Positions 16,849-26,193 of a stretch of DNA of 64,000 nucleotides are shown in pieces (the first letter of the stretch is position 1; every line of letters begins with the position of its first letter). A program made the translations under genes and the position numbers. This DNA is from Streptomyces sp. NBC_00224 (lineage in GTDB: Bacteria; Actinomycetota; Actinomycetes; Streptomycetales; Streptomycetaceae): positions 5,557,501 through 5,621,500 of the forward strand of contig NZ_CP108106.1 of NCBI RefSeq assembly GCF_041435195.1. Reading direction: 5' to 3'. Below the pieces are notes generated by a model. That model was not told the origin of the DNA. It did not search any database and saw nothing but the letters and a program-made list of their open reading frames with translations.

Positions 16849-18447
16849 TCAAGCGTCCAGTTCCGCCAGCATCGCCCCCCGCAACCGCAACGTCCCCACC
16901 AGCCGCTGAAACGCCTCCGCCCAGTACCCCCCCGCCCCCGGCGACGCCCCCTCCTCCTCCACCGGCACAGCCGTGAGCGCGTCGAGCCGCCCCGCCTCCC
17001 CCGGAGACAGGCACCGCTCCGCCAGCCCCATCACCCCGCTGAAGCTCCAGGGGTAGCTGCCCGCGTCCCGCGCGATCTCCAGCGCGTCCACCACGGCCCG
17101 CCCCAGCCCCGCCGACCACGGCACCAGACACACCCCCAGCAGCTGGAACGCCTCCGACAGCCCGTGCGCGGCTATGAACGCGGCGACCCACTCCGCCCGT
17201 TCCCCCTCCGACAGCGTCGACAGCAGCTTGGCCCGCTCGGCCAGCGACACCGTCCCCGCGTTTCCGCCCGGCGGGGAGGACGGGGTGCCGAGGAGCGCAC
17301 GCGCCCACTCCGCGTCCCCCTGCCGCACCGCCGCCCGGCACCATGCCGCGTGCAGCTCGTCCCCCCAGTCGTCGGCGACCGGCAACGCCACGATCTCCCG
17401 CGCCGAACGCCCCCCGAGCCGCCCAGCCCAGCCCCCCAGCGGCGCGGCCTCCACCAACTGGCCGAGCCACCACGACCGTTCGCCCCGCCCGGTCGGCGGC
17501 TTGGGCGCCACCCCGTCGCGCTGCATCCCCGCATCGCACTCGTGCGGTGCCTCCACCGCTATCCGCGCGCCGTCCCCGTCCCCCGACCGGTCGAGCGCGA
17601 CGCACGACGCCGCCCGCGCCGCCATCCGCCCGGCCAGCGCGGACGCGGGCAGCGCCGAAAGCAGTTCGGCGGCCGTGGCCCGGACGTTACGGCTGCGGTC
17701 GGCGAGCGCCCGCTCCAGGAACGGCTCGTCCTCCCCGCAGAGCCCGGCCCGCAGCGAGTCGAGGAACATCAGCCGGTCCTCGGCCCGTTCGGCCGCCCAT
17801 GTCGTGGCGAGCAACTCCCGTGCGGCCCCCGGCTCGTACGCCCGTACCGCCGCGAGCAGCGCCACCCGCTCGGCGAACAGCCCCTCGTCCCACAGCCGCC
17901 GCACCGCCTCGGTGTCCGAGGCGTCGGGCAGGACCGCGCTGCCCGACCCGCCGCGCAGCGCGAACCGCCACTCCGGGTTCAGCCGGGCCAGCCACGTCCC
18001 GCGCGGCCCGGCGAACGCCAGTGCCTGCGGCCGCAGATCCGTACGCGCCCGGGCCGCGTCGAGCAGTGCGGGCAGCAGGGCGGGCGGCGCCCGGAAGCCC
18101 CGTTCGGCCGCCGCGCCCAGCCACTGCGGCAGCAGCTCCGCCAGATCCGGCGCCGCCCCGCGCCGTCCCCCGGAGTGCGCCGACGCCGAACGGTCCGCGA
18201 GCAGTTGCCCGAGCCGTCGCCGCGCGGCCTCCGGCAGCTCCGGCCGCCCGTCGTCCGGCGCCCTCTCGGGCCGTATCGGAGCCGGCGCGGGCAGCAGTCC
18301 CGCCCGGCGGCGTACGGTTCGCAGCGCGGCCTCGTCGAGGAGCGCGGCGGGCTCCCCGGCAGCGGGCCGCCGCTCGGTGCCGAGCAACGCGGCGGTGACG
18401 AGCTCCTCCCAGGAACCACCCCCGGCCCTGGTCGCGGTAGCGGACAT
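16849..18447 (-). CDS. DUF5691-family helical-repeat protein
   Basis: 532 residues from an ATG at 18447 with a strong GGAGGGGAGG site. It is almost wholly alpha-helical and Ala/Leu/Arg-rich, with segments reminiscent of HEAT-like repeats (EPFLERALADRSRNVRATAAELLSALP). The N-terminal WEELVTAALLGTERR is typical of the family I know as DUF5691. No catalytic motif is seen. The gene follows the SWIM-domain gene on the same strand (62-bp gap), and together they diverge from the MoxR-DUF5682-VWA operon. That grouping recurs in actinobacteria as I recall it. The likely role is as a scaffold or substrate-recognition part of that system. Confidence 0.85.
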   Translation of the reverse strand: MSATATRAGGGSWEELVTAALLGTERRPAAGEPAALLDEAALRTVRRRAGLLPAPAPIRPERAPDDGRPELPEAARRRLGQLLADRSASAHSGGRRGAAPDLAELLPQWLGAAAERGFRAPPALLPALLDAARARTDLRPQALAFAGPRGTWLARLNPEWRFALRGGSGSAVLPDASDTEAVRRLWDEGLFAERVALLAAVRAYEPGAARELLATTWAAERAEDRLMFLDSLRAGLCGEDEPFLERALADRSRNVRATAAELLSALPASALAGRMAARAASCVALDRSGDGDGARIAVEAPHECDAGMQRDGVAPKPPTGRGERSWWLGQLVEAAPLGGWAGRLGGRSAREIVALPVADDWGDELHAAWCRAAVRQGDAEWARALLGTPSSPPGGNAGTVSLAERAKLLSTLSEGERAEWVAAFIAAHGLSEAFQLLGVCLVPWSAGLGRAVVDALEIARDAGSYPWSFSGVMGLAERCLSPGEAGRLDALTAVPVEEEGASPGAGGYWAEAFQRLVGTLRLRGAMLAELDA

Positions 18448-18509
18448 CGTGGCCTCCCCTCCATACATATGCGCAACTTCCTGCACAGCAGCCCTCGAAC
18501 CCGCAGCAC

Positions 18510-19874
18510 TCACAGCAGCCGCACCGCCTCCGCCTCGTCCTGCGCCCACCCCGCCAGCGGTGCGAACCCCCGGTGTCCGCACTCGCCGAACACCGTGACC
18601 GGGCCGCCGCCCGACAGCGCGACGAGCTTCCACAGGCCCGCCCGGTCGGCCGCGCCCGGGGCGACGGGAAGTGCCAACTCGCCGTTGGAGTCGGCTAGTT
18701 GCCACCCTTGCCCGCCGCCCTCGCCCGGCGGCACCGGTATCACCCCGCTCAGCGTCACCGGCCACGCGTCCAGCCACGGGTCGTCCCGCAGTGCCCGCCC
18801 GTACCGCTCCATCGCCTCGGCCGTGGTGCCGCCGGGTGGCGGGCCCCCGGCCGCCAGTGGCGCCCCGAACCGCTCGCCCAGCGCGGCGCGCAGCTGTCCG
18901 CCGCCCGGGTACGGCGTGAGCTCGGCGTCGATCGCGAGGCCGACCGGCAGGGCGAGCTCGGGCGCCCGGCCCGCCGCGCCGAAGTCGAGAAGCATCGCCG
19001 CGCGGCCCGACTCCCGTCCGTACAGCCAGATCCGGCGCGTGGTCAGCTTGGCGTCGGCCGTGTCGTACTGGGCCAGGACCTGCCATATGTCCCGCACCAG
19101 CGGCCCCTGTGGCGGCGCGGGCACACCGACGCGCGCCCGGACCGTGGCGGCCAGTGGCTCCGGCAGCCCCTCGCGGCCCATCCACGCCCGGTCGAGCAGA
19201 TGCAGCAGCGCGCACTCCTCCAGGAGCCGCACCGGCCAGCCCGGCCCGGAGCCCGGTATCGCCCCCAACTCCCTTACTCTGCCCGCCAGTCCCGGCGCCT
19301 GCGCGTCGACCATGCGGGCGGCCGTCTCCTCCCACAGTCCGTACCCGGGCCGCTCGGCCGCCGCCAGGCCGCCGCGCAGCAGGTCCTCAAGACGCTGCTC
19401 CAGCTCGGCCGCCCCGGCCGTGACCCGCTCGGCGCGCTTCTCCGCGCGGCGCCGGGCCGCCTCCGGATCGGCGGTCCTCGCCTCGGCGGGGCCCGCCTCC
19501 TCGCTCCCCTTCTTCGCCGCCCGCTCCCGCCGGCCGCGCAGCCACTGCCCGGCCCAGTCGGGCACCTCCCCGTCCGCGACGACCGGCACCGCCTGCTCGT
19601 CCGCCGCCCAGAGCAGCAGCAGCCCCAGCGCGTGCTTGCACGGGAACTTACGGCTCGGGCAACTGCACTTGTATCCGAGCCCGCTCGTGTCGACCACCGT
19701 CTGGTACGGCTTGCTGCCGCTGCCCTTGCACAGGCCCCACACGCTTGAGTTGTCGCAGCCGCTCTCCGACCACGGCCCGGCCGTGCCCAGCTTGCTTCCC
19801 GTCTTGCGTGACGCGGCGTCAGGAGCCAGGGCCAGCACCTGTTCCGCAGTCCAGCGCACCCCCTGCTGATTCAT
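18510..19874 (-). CDS. SWIM zinc-finger protein
   Basis: 454 residues from an ATG at 19874 (MNQQGVRWTAEQVLALAPDA). The SWIM zinc motif CxCxnCxH is intact near residue 70 (CSCPSRKFPCKHALGL). A basic, charged predicted coiled coil (residues ~120-170) and a long C-terminal region without a named domain follow. SWIM domains bind DNA or proteins and often occur with helicase or AAA systems. It is the first gene of the leftward operon with the DUF5691 gene, and its promoter region is shared with the MoxR gene. It probably forms one functional set with both. Confidence 0.87.
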   Translation of the reverse strand: MNQQGVRWTAEQVLALAPDAASRKTGSKLGTAGPWSESGCDNSSVWGLCKGSGSKPYQTVVDTSGLGYKCSCPSRKFPCKHALGLLLLWAADEQAVPVVADGEVPDWAGQWLRGRRERAAKKGSEEAGPAEARTADPEAARRRAEKRAERVTAGAAELEQRLEDLLRGGLAAAERPGYGLWEETAARMVDAQAPGLAGRVRELGAIPGSGPGWPVRLLEECALLHLLDRAWMGREGLPEPLAATVRARVGVPAPPQGPLVRDIWQVLAQYDTADAKLTTRRIWLYGRESGRAAMLLDFGAAGRAPELALPVGLAIDAELTPYPGGGQLRAALGERFGAPLAAGGPPPGGTTAEAMERYGRALRDDPWLDAWPVTLSGVIPVPPGEGGGQGWQLADSNGELALPVAPGAADRAGLWKLVALSGGGPVTVFGECGHRGFAPLAGWAQDEAEAVRLL

Positions 19875-19894
19875 GCTTCCGAAGGTAGATGCCC

Positions 19895-19963
19895 CCACTG
19901 ACAATCGCCCCGCCCACAGCTTTGACCTGCGCTTTCACCCTCGCCGAGGTCGATTGTCAGTGG
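19895..19963. promoter_or_regulatory. 13-bp perfect inverted repeat in the divergent promoter region
   Basis: CCACTGACAATCG at 19895-19907 is repeated in inverted orientation at 19951-19963 (CGATTGTCAGTGG), 43 bp apart, between the SWIM and MoxR genes. Each arm carries TTGTCA reading outward toward its gene, which could serve as a -35 element. The two operons could therefore share symmetric promoter or operator sites and be co-regulated. Confidence 0.65.
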
Positions 19964-20013
19964 CGTGGTGCACGGTGGAGTCACATCGGGTCGACTGATC
20001 TGGAGGGGGATCC

Positions 20014-21150
20014 ATGACCGTGTCCGAAATCAACTCCGCGGACGCCGTAAGCGGTGTCGAGGCGGCCGCCGCCGAGGCCCTGCGCCCGCACGCCGAGCAT
20101 GCGTTCGCGCACGAACTCAAGGCGCTGGCGGCCGCCGACGACCGGCCCAGGCCCGCCCGTTGGCAGCTCTCGCCGTGGGCCGTCGCCACATATCTGCTCG
20201 GCGGCACCCTGCCCGACGGCACGGTGATCACGCCGAAGTACGTGGGCCCGCGCCGCATCGTCGAGGTCGCCGTCACAACGCTCGCCACCGACCGGGCGCT
20301 GCTGCTGCTCGGCGTCCCCGGCACCGCCAAGACCTGGGTGTCCGAGCACCTCGCCGCCGCCGTCAGCGGCGATTCCACGCTGCTGGTCCAGGGCACGGCC
20401 GGCACCCCGGAGGAGGCGATCCGGTACGGGTGGAACTACGCGCAACTGCTGGCGCACGGCCCCAGCCGGGACGCCCTGGTGCCCAGCCCGGTCATGCGGG
20501 CCATGGCCGAGGGGATGACGGCCCGGGTCGAGGAGCTGACCCGTATCCCCGCCGACGTACAGGACACGCTGATCACGATCCTGTCGGAAAAGACGCTGCC
20601 CATCCCCGAGTTGGGCCAGGAGACGCAGGCGGTGCGCGGCTTCAACCTCATCGCCACGGCCAACGACCGCGACCGGGGCGTCAATGAGCTGTCGAGCGCG
20701 CTGCGCCGCCGCTTCAACACGGTGGTGCTGCCGCTTCCGGCGACCGCCGACGAGGAGGTCGACATCGTCTCGCGCCGGGTCGACCAGCTCGGGCGCTCGC
20801 TCGACCTGCCCGCGGCCCCCGAGGGCATGGACGAGATCCGCCGGGTCGTCACCGTCTTCCGCGAGCTGCGGGACGGGGTGACCGGCGACGGCCGCACCAA
20901 GCTCAAGTCCCCTTCGGGGACGCTCTCCACAGCCGAGGCGATCTCGGTGGTGACGGGCGGTCTGGCGCTCGCCGCGCACTTCGGCGACGGCGTGCTGCGC
21001 TCCGGCGACGTGGCGGCGGGCATCCTCGGCGCGGTCGTCCGCGACCCGGCGGCGGACCGCGTCATCTGGCAGGAGTACCTGGAAACGGTGGTGCGCGAGC
21101 GCGACGGCTGGAAGGACTTCTACCGCGCCTGCCGAGAGGTGTCGGCATGA
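20014..21150 (+). CDS. MoxR-type AAA+ ATPase
   Basis: 378 residues. AAA+ motifs are Walker A (LLGVPGTAKT), Walker B region (ARVEELTRIPADVQDTLI), sensor 1 (NLIATANDRD) and an arginine finger/sensor region (LSSALRRRFNTVVLPLP). MoxR ATPases act with VWA-domain proteins as chaperones that load metals or remodel protein complexes; a VWA gene lies at the end of this operon. The ATG follows GGAGGGGG. The stop overlaps the next gene's ATG by four bases. The assignment to a metal- or protein-remodelling system is by family; the target is not known. Confidence 0.93.
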   Translation: MTVSEINSADAVSGVEAAAAEALRPHAEHAFAHELKALAAADDRPRPARWQLSPWAVATYLLGGTLPDGTVITPKYVGPRRIVEVAVTTLATDRALLLLGVPGTAKTWVSEHLAAAVSGDSTLLVQGTAGTPEEAIRYGWNYAQLLAHGPSRDALVPSPVMRAMAEGMTARVEELTRIPADVQDTLITILSEKTLPIPELGQETQAVRGFNLIATANDRDRGVNELSSALRRRFNTVVLPLPATADEEVDIVSRRVDQLGRSLDLPAAPEGMDEIRRVVTVFRELRDGVTGDGRTKLKSPSGTLSTAEAISVVTGGLALAAHFGDGVLRSGDVAAGILGAVVRDPAADRVIWQEYLETVVRERDGWKDFYRACREVSA

Positions 21151-23621
21151 CCGTCCTGTCCTCGGCCGCGCCGGATGCGGGCGAACCCGGCACCACGGAC
21201 CCGGCGCCCGCCGCGCCCCCCGGCCCCTGGCTGCTCGGTGTGCGGCACCACGGGCCCGGGTCGGCGCGGGCCGTGCGGGCGGCGCTGGATGCGGCGCGGC
21301 CCCGGGCCGTGCTGATCGAGGGCCCGCCCGAGGCCGACGCGCTGCTCGCGCTCGCCGCCGACCCGGACATGCGGCCGCCGGTCGCGCTGCTCGCCCATGT
21401 GGTGGACGACCCGCGCCGGGCCGCGTTCTGGCCGATGGCCGAGTTCTCGCCGGAGTGGGTGGCGCTGCGCTGGGCCCTGGACGCGGGCGCCGAGGTCCGC
21501 TTCATCGACCTCCCGGCGGCCCACTCCCTGGCGGAGGGGGCGGCGGCGGGGGAGGAGCCGCCGGAGACCGAGTCGCTCAGTGGGACGGACGGTGGGCCCG
21601 ACGGCGAGGGCGGTCCACAGGACGGACGGTCCGGGCTGCGGATCGACCCGATCGGCGTGCTCGCCGAAACCGCCGGATACGACGACCCGGAAGCCTGGTG
21701 GGAGGACGTCGTGGAGCACCGCGACGGCACGCCGGGAGCCGATCCGTACGGCCCGTTCGCCGTCCTGGGCGAAGCCATGACGGCGCTGCGCGAGGCGTAC
21801 GGGGACGGCGGCCACGCGCGCGACCTGATCCGCGAGGCGTACATGCGCCAGCAACTGCGAGCCGCCCGGCGCGAGTTCGGGGACGGGGTCGCGGTGGTGT
21901 GCGGGGCCTGGCACGTGCCCGCGCTCGCCGCCCGGACCACGGTCGCGGCCGACCGCGCGCTGCTCAAGGGCCTTCCCAAGGTGAAGGCCGAGCTGACCTG
22001 GGTGCCCTGGACCCACCGCCGTCTCGCCCGGCACAGCGGCTACGGGGCGGGCATCGACTCGCCCGGCTGGTACGGGCACTTGTTCGGCGCCCCCGACCGG
22101 CCCGTCGAGCGCTGGATGACCAAGGTCGCCGGGCTGCTGCGCGAGGAGGACCGGCAGGTCTCGTCCGCGCACGTCATCGAGGCGGTGCGGCTCGCCGGGA
22201 CGCTCGCCGCGATGCGCGGCCGCCCGCTGCCGGGCCTGACCGAGACGACCGACGCGGTGCGGGCGGTGATGTGCGAGGGCTCCGACGTGCCGCTCGCCCT
22301 CGTCCAGGACCGCCTCGTCGTCGGCGATGTGCTCGGCGAGGTCCCGGACGCCGCCCCGGCCGTCCCGCTCCAGCGCGACCTCACCCGCGCCCAGCGCTCC
22401 CTGCGGCTCAAACCGGAGGCGCTGGAGCGGGAGTTGGAGCTCGATCTGCGTAAGGAGACCGACGCCGCGCGCAGCCGTCTGCTGCACCGGCTGAGCCTCC
22501 TCGGCATCGGCTGGGGCGAGCAGTCGGCGTCCCGGGGAAGCACCGGCACGTTCCGGGAGAGCTGGCGGCTGCGCTGGGAGCCCGAGCTGTCGGTGCGGGT
22601 GGCCGAGGCCGGGGTGTGGGGCACGACGGTCCTGGCCGCCGCCACCGCGCGGGCCGAGTCGGAGGCCGCCGGGGCCACGGTCCTGGGCGAGATCACCGCG
22701 CTGGCCGAGCGGTGTCTGCTCGCCGAGCTCACCGACGCGCTCCCGGTGGTGATGCGCGCGCTCGCCTACCGGGCCGCGCTCGACACGGACGTCGCCCACC
22801 TCGCCCAGGCGCTGCCCGCCCTGGCCCGCACGCTGCGGTACGGAGACGTGCGGGGCACGGAGACGGCCGCGCTCGGGGAGGTGGCGACCGGGCTCGCCGA
22901 GCGGATCTGCGTCGGCCTGCCGCCCGCCTGCACGGGCCTGGACGCGGACGGCGCCACCGAGATGCGCCGCCGCATCGACGACGTCCACACGGCCATGGCC
23001 CTGCTCCCGGAGGCGCCCGAGGGCCCGACGACACTGCGGGACCGCTGGGCGTCGGTCCTGGCCAGGCTGGCCGGGCGGGACACGGCGGCGGGGGAGATCC
23101 GGGGCCGCGCCGTCCGCCTGCTCCTGGACGACGGACGGCTCGACGACGCCGAGGCGGAGCGCCACATGGGCCTGGCGCTCTCGGCGGGGACACCGCCCGG
23201 CGACGCGGCCGCCTGGATCGAGGGCTTCGTCGGGGGCGCGTCGGGCGGCGGGATGCTCCTCGTCCACGACGAGCGGCTGCTCGCCCTGGTCGACACCTGG
23301 CTGACCGGCGTCCCGGCCGACGCCTTCACGGACGTACTGCCGCTGCTGCGCCGCACCTTCTCGGCGTACGAACCGGGCGTGCGCCGCACCCTCGGCGAGC
23401 TCGTCCGGCGCGGCCCCGGCACCGCCGGTCCGGCCCAGGCCGACACGGCCGCCCCCGGCTTCGGGGCCGGGCTCGACGAGGAGCGCGCCGACGCCGTGGA
23501 GCCGCTGCTGCGGCTGATCCTCGGCGGAAGCACCCACGGGTCCGGCGCGCCGCCGGAGCCGTCCGACCACCTGGCATCCAGCCCGTTGGCATCCGACCAC
23601 CTGGCAGGAGTGGGGAAGTGA
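21147..23621 (+). CDS. DUF5682-family protein, possible TraB/EreA-like hydrolase
   Basis: 824 residues. The N-terminal third shows LLGVRHHGPGSARAV, AVLIEGPPEADALL and later VVCGAWHVPALA. This spacing of GxxHxG, an (I/L)EGPPE acid and a GxxH motif resembles the metal-binding motifs of TraB/GumN and EreA/ChaN proteins; that link is my inference. The remainder is helical with many Arg, Leu and Glu residues and no named motif. It is translationally coupled on both sides (ATGA from the MoxR gene, GTGA into the VWA gene). I know the family as DUF5682; its biochemical role is not established to my knowledge. Confidence 0.8.
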   Translation: MTVLSSAAPDAGEPGTTDPAPAAPPGPWLLGVRHHGPGSARAVRAALDAARPRAVLIEGPPEADALLALAADPDMRPPVALLAHVVDDPRRAAFWPMAEFSPEWVALRWALDAGAEVRFIDLPAAHSLAEGAAAGEEPPETESLSGTDGGPDGEGGPQDGRSGLRIDPIGVLAETAGYDDPEAWWEDVVEHRDGTPGADPYGPFAVLGEAMTALREAYGDGGHARDLIREAYMRQQLRAARREFGDGVAVVCGAWHVPALAARTTVAADRALLKGLPKVKAELTWVPWTHRRLARHSGYGAGIDSPGWYGHLFGAPDRPVERWMTKVAGLLREEDRQVSSAHVIEAVRLAGTLAAMRGRPLPGLTETTDAVRAVMCEGSDVPLALVQDRLVVGDVLGEVPDAAPAVPLQRDLTRAQRSLRLKPEALERELELDLRKETDAARSRLLHRLSLLGIGWGEQSASRGSTGTFRESWRLRWEPELSVRVAEAGVWGTTVLAAATARAESEAAGATVLGEITALAERCLLAELTDALPVVMRALAYRAALDTDVAHLAQALPALARTLRYGDVRGTETAALGEVATGLAERICVGLPPACTGLDADGATEMRRRIDDVHTAMALLPEAPEGPTTLRDRWASVLARLAGRDTAAGEIRGRAVRLLLDDGRLDDAEAERHMGLALSAGTPPGDAAAWIEGFVGGASGGGMLLVHDERLLALVDTWLTGVPADAFTDVLPLLRRTFSAYEPGVRRTLGELVRRGPGTAGPAQADTAAPGFGAGLDEERADAVEPLLRLILGGSTHGSGAPPEPSDHLASSPLASDHLAGVGK

Positions 23622-24787
23622 GCACAGAACAACTCGATGCGGCCGCCGGCGAGCGGCTGCGCCGCTGGCGGATGGTGCTCGGCGGCGAGCAGGGCGCCGA
23701 CGGCACGGGCCGCACGCTCGCCGGGCGCGACGCCGCGATGGACGGCGCCCTGTCCGCGCTCTACGGCGGCTCCGGCGGACGGGGGTCGTCCAAGGACCGG
23801 GGCGCCGGGCTCGGCGCCTCCGCCCCGAGCGTCGCCCGCTGGCTGGGTGACATCCGTACGTACTTCCCCAGCTCGGTCGTCCAGGTCATGCAGCGCGACG
23901 CCATCGACCGGCTCGGGCTCTCCGCGCTGCTCCTGGAGCCGGAGATGCTGGAGGCCGTCGAGGCGGACGTGCACCTCGTGGGCACGCTGCTCTCGCTCAA
24001 CAAGGCGATGCCGGAGACCACCAAGGAGACGGCCCGCGCGGTCGTCCGCAAGGTCGTCGAGGACTTGGAGAAGCGGCTCGCCAGCCGGACGAAGGCCACG
24101 CTCACGGGCGCCCTGGACCGTTCGGCCCGGATCAGCCGCCCCCGCCACCGGGACATCGACTGGGACCGCACCATCCGGGCGAACCTGAAGAACTACCTGC
24201 CGGAGTACGGCACGGTCGTCCCGGACCGGCTGATCGGATACGGACGGGCCGCCCAGTCGGTCAAGAAGGAGGTGGTCCTCTGCATCGACCAGTCCGGCTC
24301 CATGGCCGCCTCGGTCGTCTACGCCTCGGTCTTCGGCGCCGTCCTCGCCTCCATGCGCTCGATCGCCACCCGGCTGGTCGTGTTCGACACGGCCGTCGTC
24401 GACCTCACCGACCAGCTCGACGACCCGGTGGACGTGCTGTTCGGCACCCAGCTGGGCGGCGGCACCGACATCAACCGCGCCCTCGCCTACTGCCAGTCGC
24501 AGATCACCCGTCCTGCCGACACCGTCGTCGTACTGATCAGTGATCTTTACGAGGGAGGGATCCGGGACGAGATGCTGAAGCGGGTGGCGGCGATGAAGGC
24601 GTCCGGGGTGCAGTTCGTGGCCCTGCTCGCCCTGTCCGACGAGGGCGCCCCGGCGTACGACCACGAGCACGCGGCGGCCCTGTCCGCCCTGGGCGCGCCG
24701 GCCTTCGCCTGCACCCCCGACCTCTTCCCGGAGATCATGGCGGCGGCGGTCGAGAAGCGGCCTCTGCCGATACCTGACACGCTGTGA
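23618..24787 (+). CDS. VWA-domain (MIDAS) protein of the MoxR operon
   Basis: 389 residues from a GTG at 23618 that overlaps the preceding stop and follows GGAG. The N-terminal half is helical (LRRWRMVLGGE to VRKVVEDLEKRL). The C-terminal VWA domain has all MIDAS parts: DQSGSMA (DxSxS), the Thr in GGGTDINRAL and the Asp in LISDLYEGG. VWA partners of MoxR ATPases bind metal-dependent ligands and target the ATPase to its client. It is the last gene of the operon; a promoter for sucC follows within 50 bp. Confidence 0.92.
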   Translation: MSTEQLDAAAGERLRRWRMVLGGEQGADGTGRTLAGRDAAMDGALSALYGGSGGRGSSKDRGAGLGASAPSVARWLGDIRTYFPSSVVQVMQRDAIDRLGLSALLLEPEMLEAVEADVHLVGTLLSLNKAMPETTKETARAVVRKVVEDLEKRLASRTKATLTGALDRSARISRPRHRDIDWDRTIRANLKNYLPEYGTVVPDRLIGYGRAAQSVKKEVVLCIDQSGSMAASVVYASVFGAVLASMRSIATRLVVFDTAVVDLTDQLDDPVDVLFGTQLGGGTDINRALAYCQSQITRPADTVVVLISDLYEGGIRDEMLKRVAAMKASGVQFVALLALSDEGAPAYDHEHAAALSALGAPAFACTPDLFPEIMAAAVEKRPLPIPDTL

Positions 24788-24832
24788 GCAGGTGATCTGT
24801 GACAGGTATCACCGCTCAGGTGTGATCTGCGA

Positions 24833-24861
24833 TTTAGGGAGCTCGCTCTGGCGGGGATAAC
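24833..24861 (+). promoter_or_regulatory. putative sucC promoter
   Basis: TTTAGG (24833-24838) and GATAAC (24856-24861) are separated by 17 bp, giving a 5' leader of about 125 bases. Just upstream, CAGGTGATCTG and CAGGTGTGATCTG form a direct repeat (24789-24799 and 24817-24829) that may be a regulator site. Confidence 0.45.
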
Positions 24862-24993
24862 CTGCGAGACGGACATGCCGCGTACCCGGACACCGTGTAC
24901 GCCTCCCTCAGTGACAGCGCCGTCACGTTGCCCTTCGCGGCACGCCCACGCAGAAGAACGAACCGCGAGACCACTGAAAAGGGACGGACGCGC

Positions 24994-26172
24994 GTGGACC
25001 TGTTCGAGTACCAGGCGAGGGACCTCTTCGCCAAGCACGGTGTACCGGTGCTGGCCGGTGAAGTGATCGACACGCCTGAGGCAGCCCGCGAGGCGACCGA
25101 GCGGCTGGGCGGCAAGTCCGTCGTCAAGGCGCAGGTGAAGGTCGGCGGCCGAGGCAAGGCCGGCGGCGTCAAGCTGGCCGCCAACCCCGACGAGGCGGTC
25201 GCTCGCGCGACCGACATCCTCGGCATGGACATCAAGGGCCACACGGTCCACAACGTGATGATCGCCGAGCTGTCCCCGGAGATCGAGGCGGAGTACTACG
25301 TCTCGTACCTCCTGGACCGCACCAACCGCACCTTCCTCGCCATGGCGTCGGTGCAGGGCGGCATGGACATCGAGGAGGTCGCGGAGAAGACTCCCGAGGC
25401 CCTCGCGAAGGTCCCGGTCAACGCCGTCGAAGGCGTGAACATCGAGAAGGCCCGCGAGATCGTGGCCCAGGCGAAGTTCCCGGCCGAGGTGGCCGAGGGT
25501 GTCGCCGAGGCGATGGTGACCCTGTGGGACACCTTCGTCGCCGAGGACGCGCTCCTCGTCGAGGTCAACCCGCTGGTGAAGACCAAGGACGGCCGCATCC
25601 TGGCGCTGGACGGCAAGGTCTCGCTCGACGAGAACGCCGACTTCCGTCAGCCCGGGCACGAGGCGCTTGAGGACAAGGCCGCGGCCAACCCGCTTGAGGC
25701 GGCGGCCAAGGCCAAGGGCCTCAACTACGTCAAGCTCGACGGCGAGGTCGGCATCATCGGCAACGGCGCGGGTCTCGTCATGAGCACCCTGGACGTCGTC
25801 GCGTACGCCGGTGAGAACCACGGCGGCGTGAAGCCGGCCAACTTCCTCGACATCGGCGGCGGCGCGTCCGCCCAGGTGATGGCGAACGGCCTGGAGATCA
25901 TCCTCGGCGACGCGGACGTCAAGTCCGTGTTCGTCAACGTCTTCGGTGGCATCACCGCGTGCGACGAGGTCGCCAACGGCATCGTCCAGGCGCTGCAGCT
26001 CCTCGCCGACAAGGGCGAAGAGGTCACCAAGCCGCTGGTCGTGCGCCTCGACGGCAACAACGCGGAGCTGGGTCGCAAGATCCTGTCGGACGCGAACCAC
26101 CCGCTCGTGCAGCGCGTGGACACCATGGACGGCGCGGCCGACAAGGCCGCCGAGCTCGCGGCTGCGAAGTAA
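24994..26172 (+). CDS. sucC: succinyl-CoA synthetase beta subunit (ADP-forming)
   Basis: 392 residues from a GTG at 24994, giving the canonical start [19 protein letters not shown]; longer frames lack homology-like sequence. The ATP-grasp domain is recognisable ([25 protein letters not shown] and [12 protein letters not shown]), and the CoA-ligase part includes [12 protein letters not shown] and NIFGG-type [11 protein letters not shown]. With SucD it makes succinate and ATP from succinyl-CoA in the TCA cycle. The 21-bp spacing to sucD indicates a single operon. Confidence 0.97.
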   Translation: MDLFEYQARDLFAKHGVPVLAGEVIDTPEAAREATERLGGKSVVKAQVKVGGRGKAGGVKLAANPDEAVARATDILGMDIKGHTVHNVMIAELSPEIEAEYYVSYLLDRTNRTFLAMASVQGGMDIEEVAEKTPEALAKVPVNAVEGVNIEKAREIVAQAKFPAEVAEGVAEAMVTLWDTFVAEDALLVEVNPLVKTKDGRILALDGKVSLDENADFRQPGHEALEDKAAANPLEAAAKAKGLNYVKLDGEVGIIGNGAGLVMSTLDVVAYAGENHGGVKPANFLDIGGGASAQVMANGLEIILGDADVKSVFVNVFGGITACDEVANGIVQALQLLADKGEEVTKPLVVRLDGNNAELGRKILSDANHPLVQRVDTMDGAADKAAELAAAK

Positions 26173-26193
26173 GGGACGAGGTCAGACACCACC

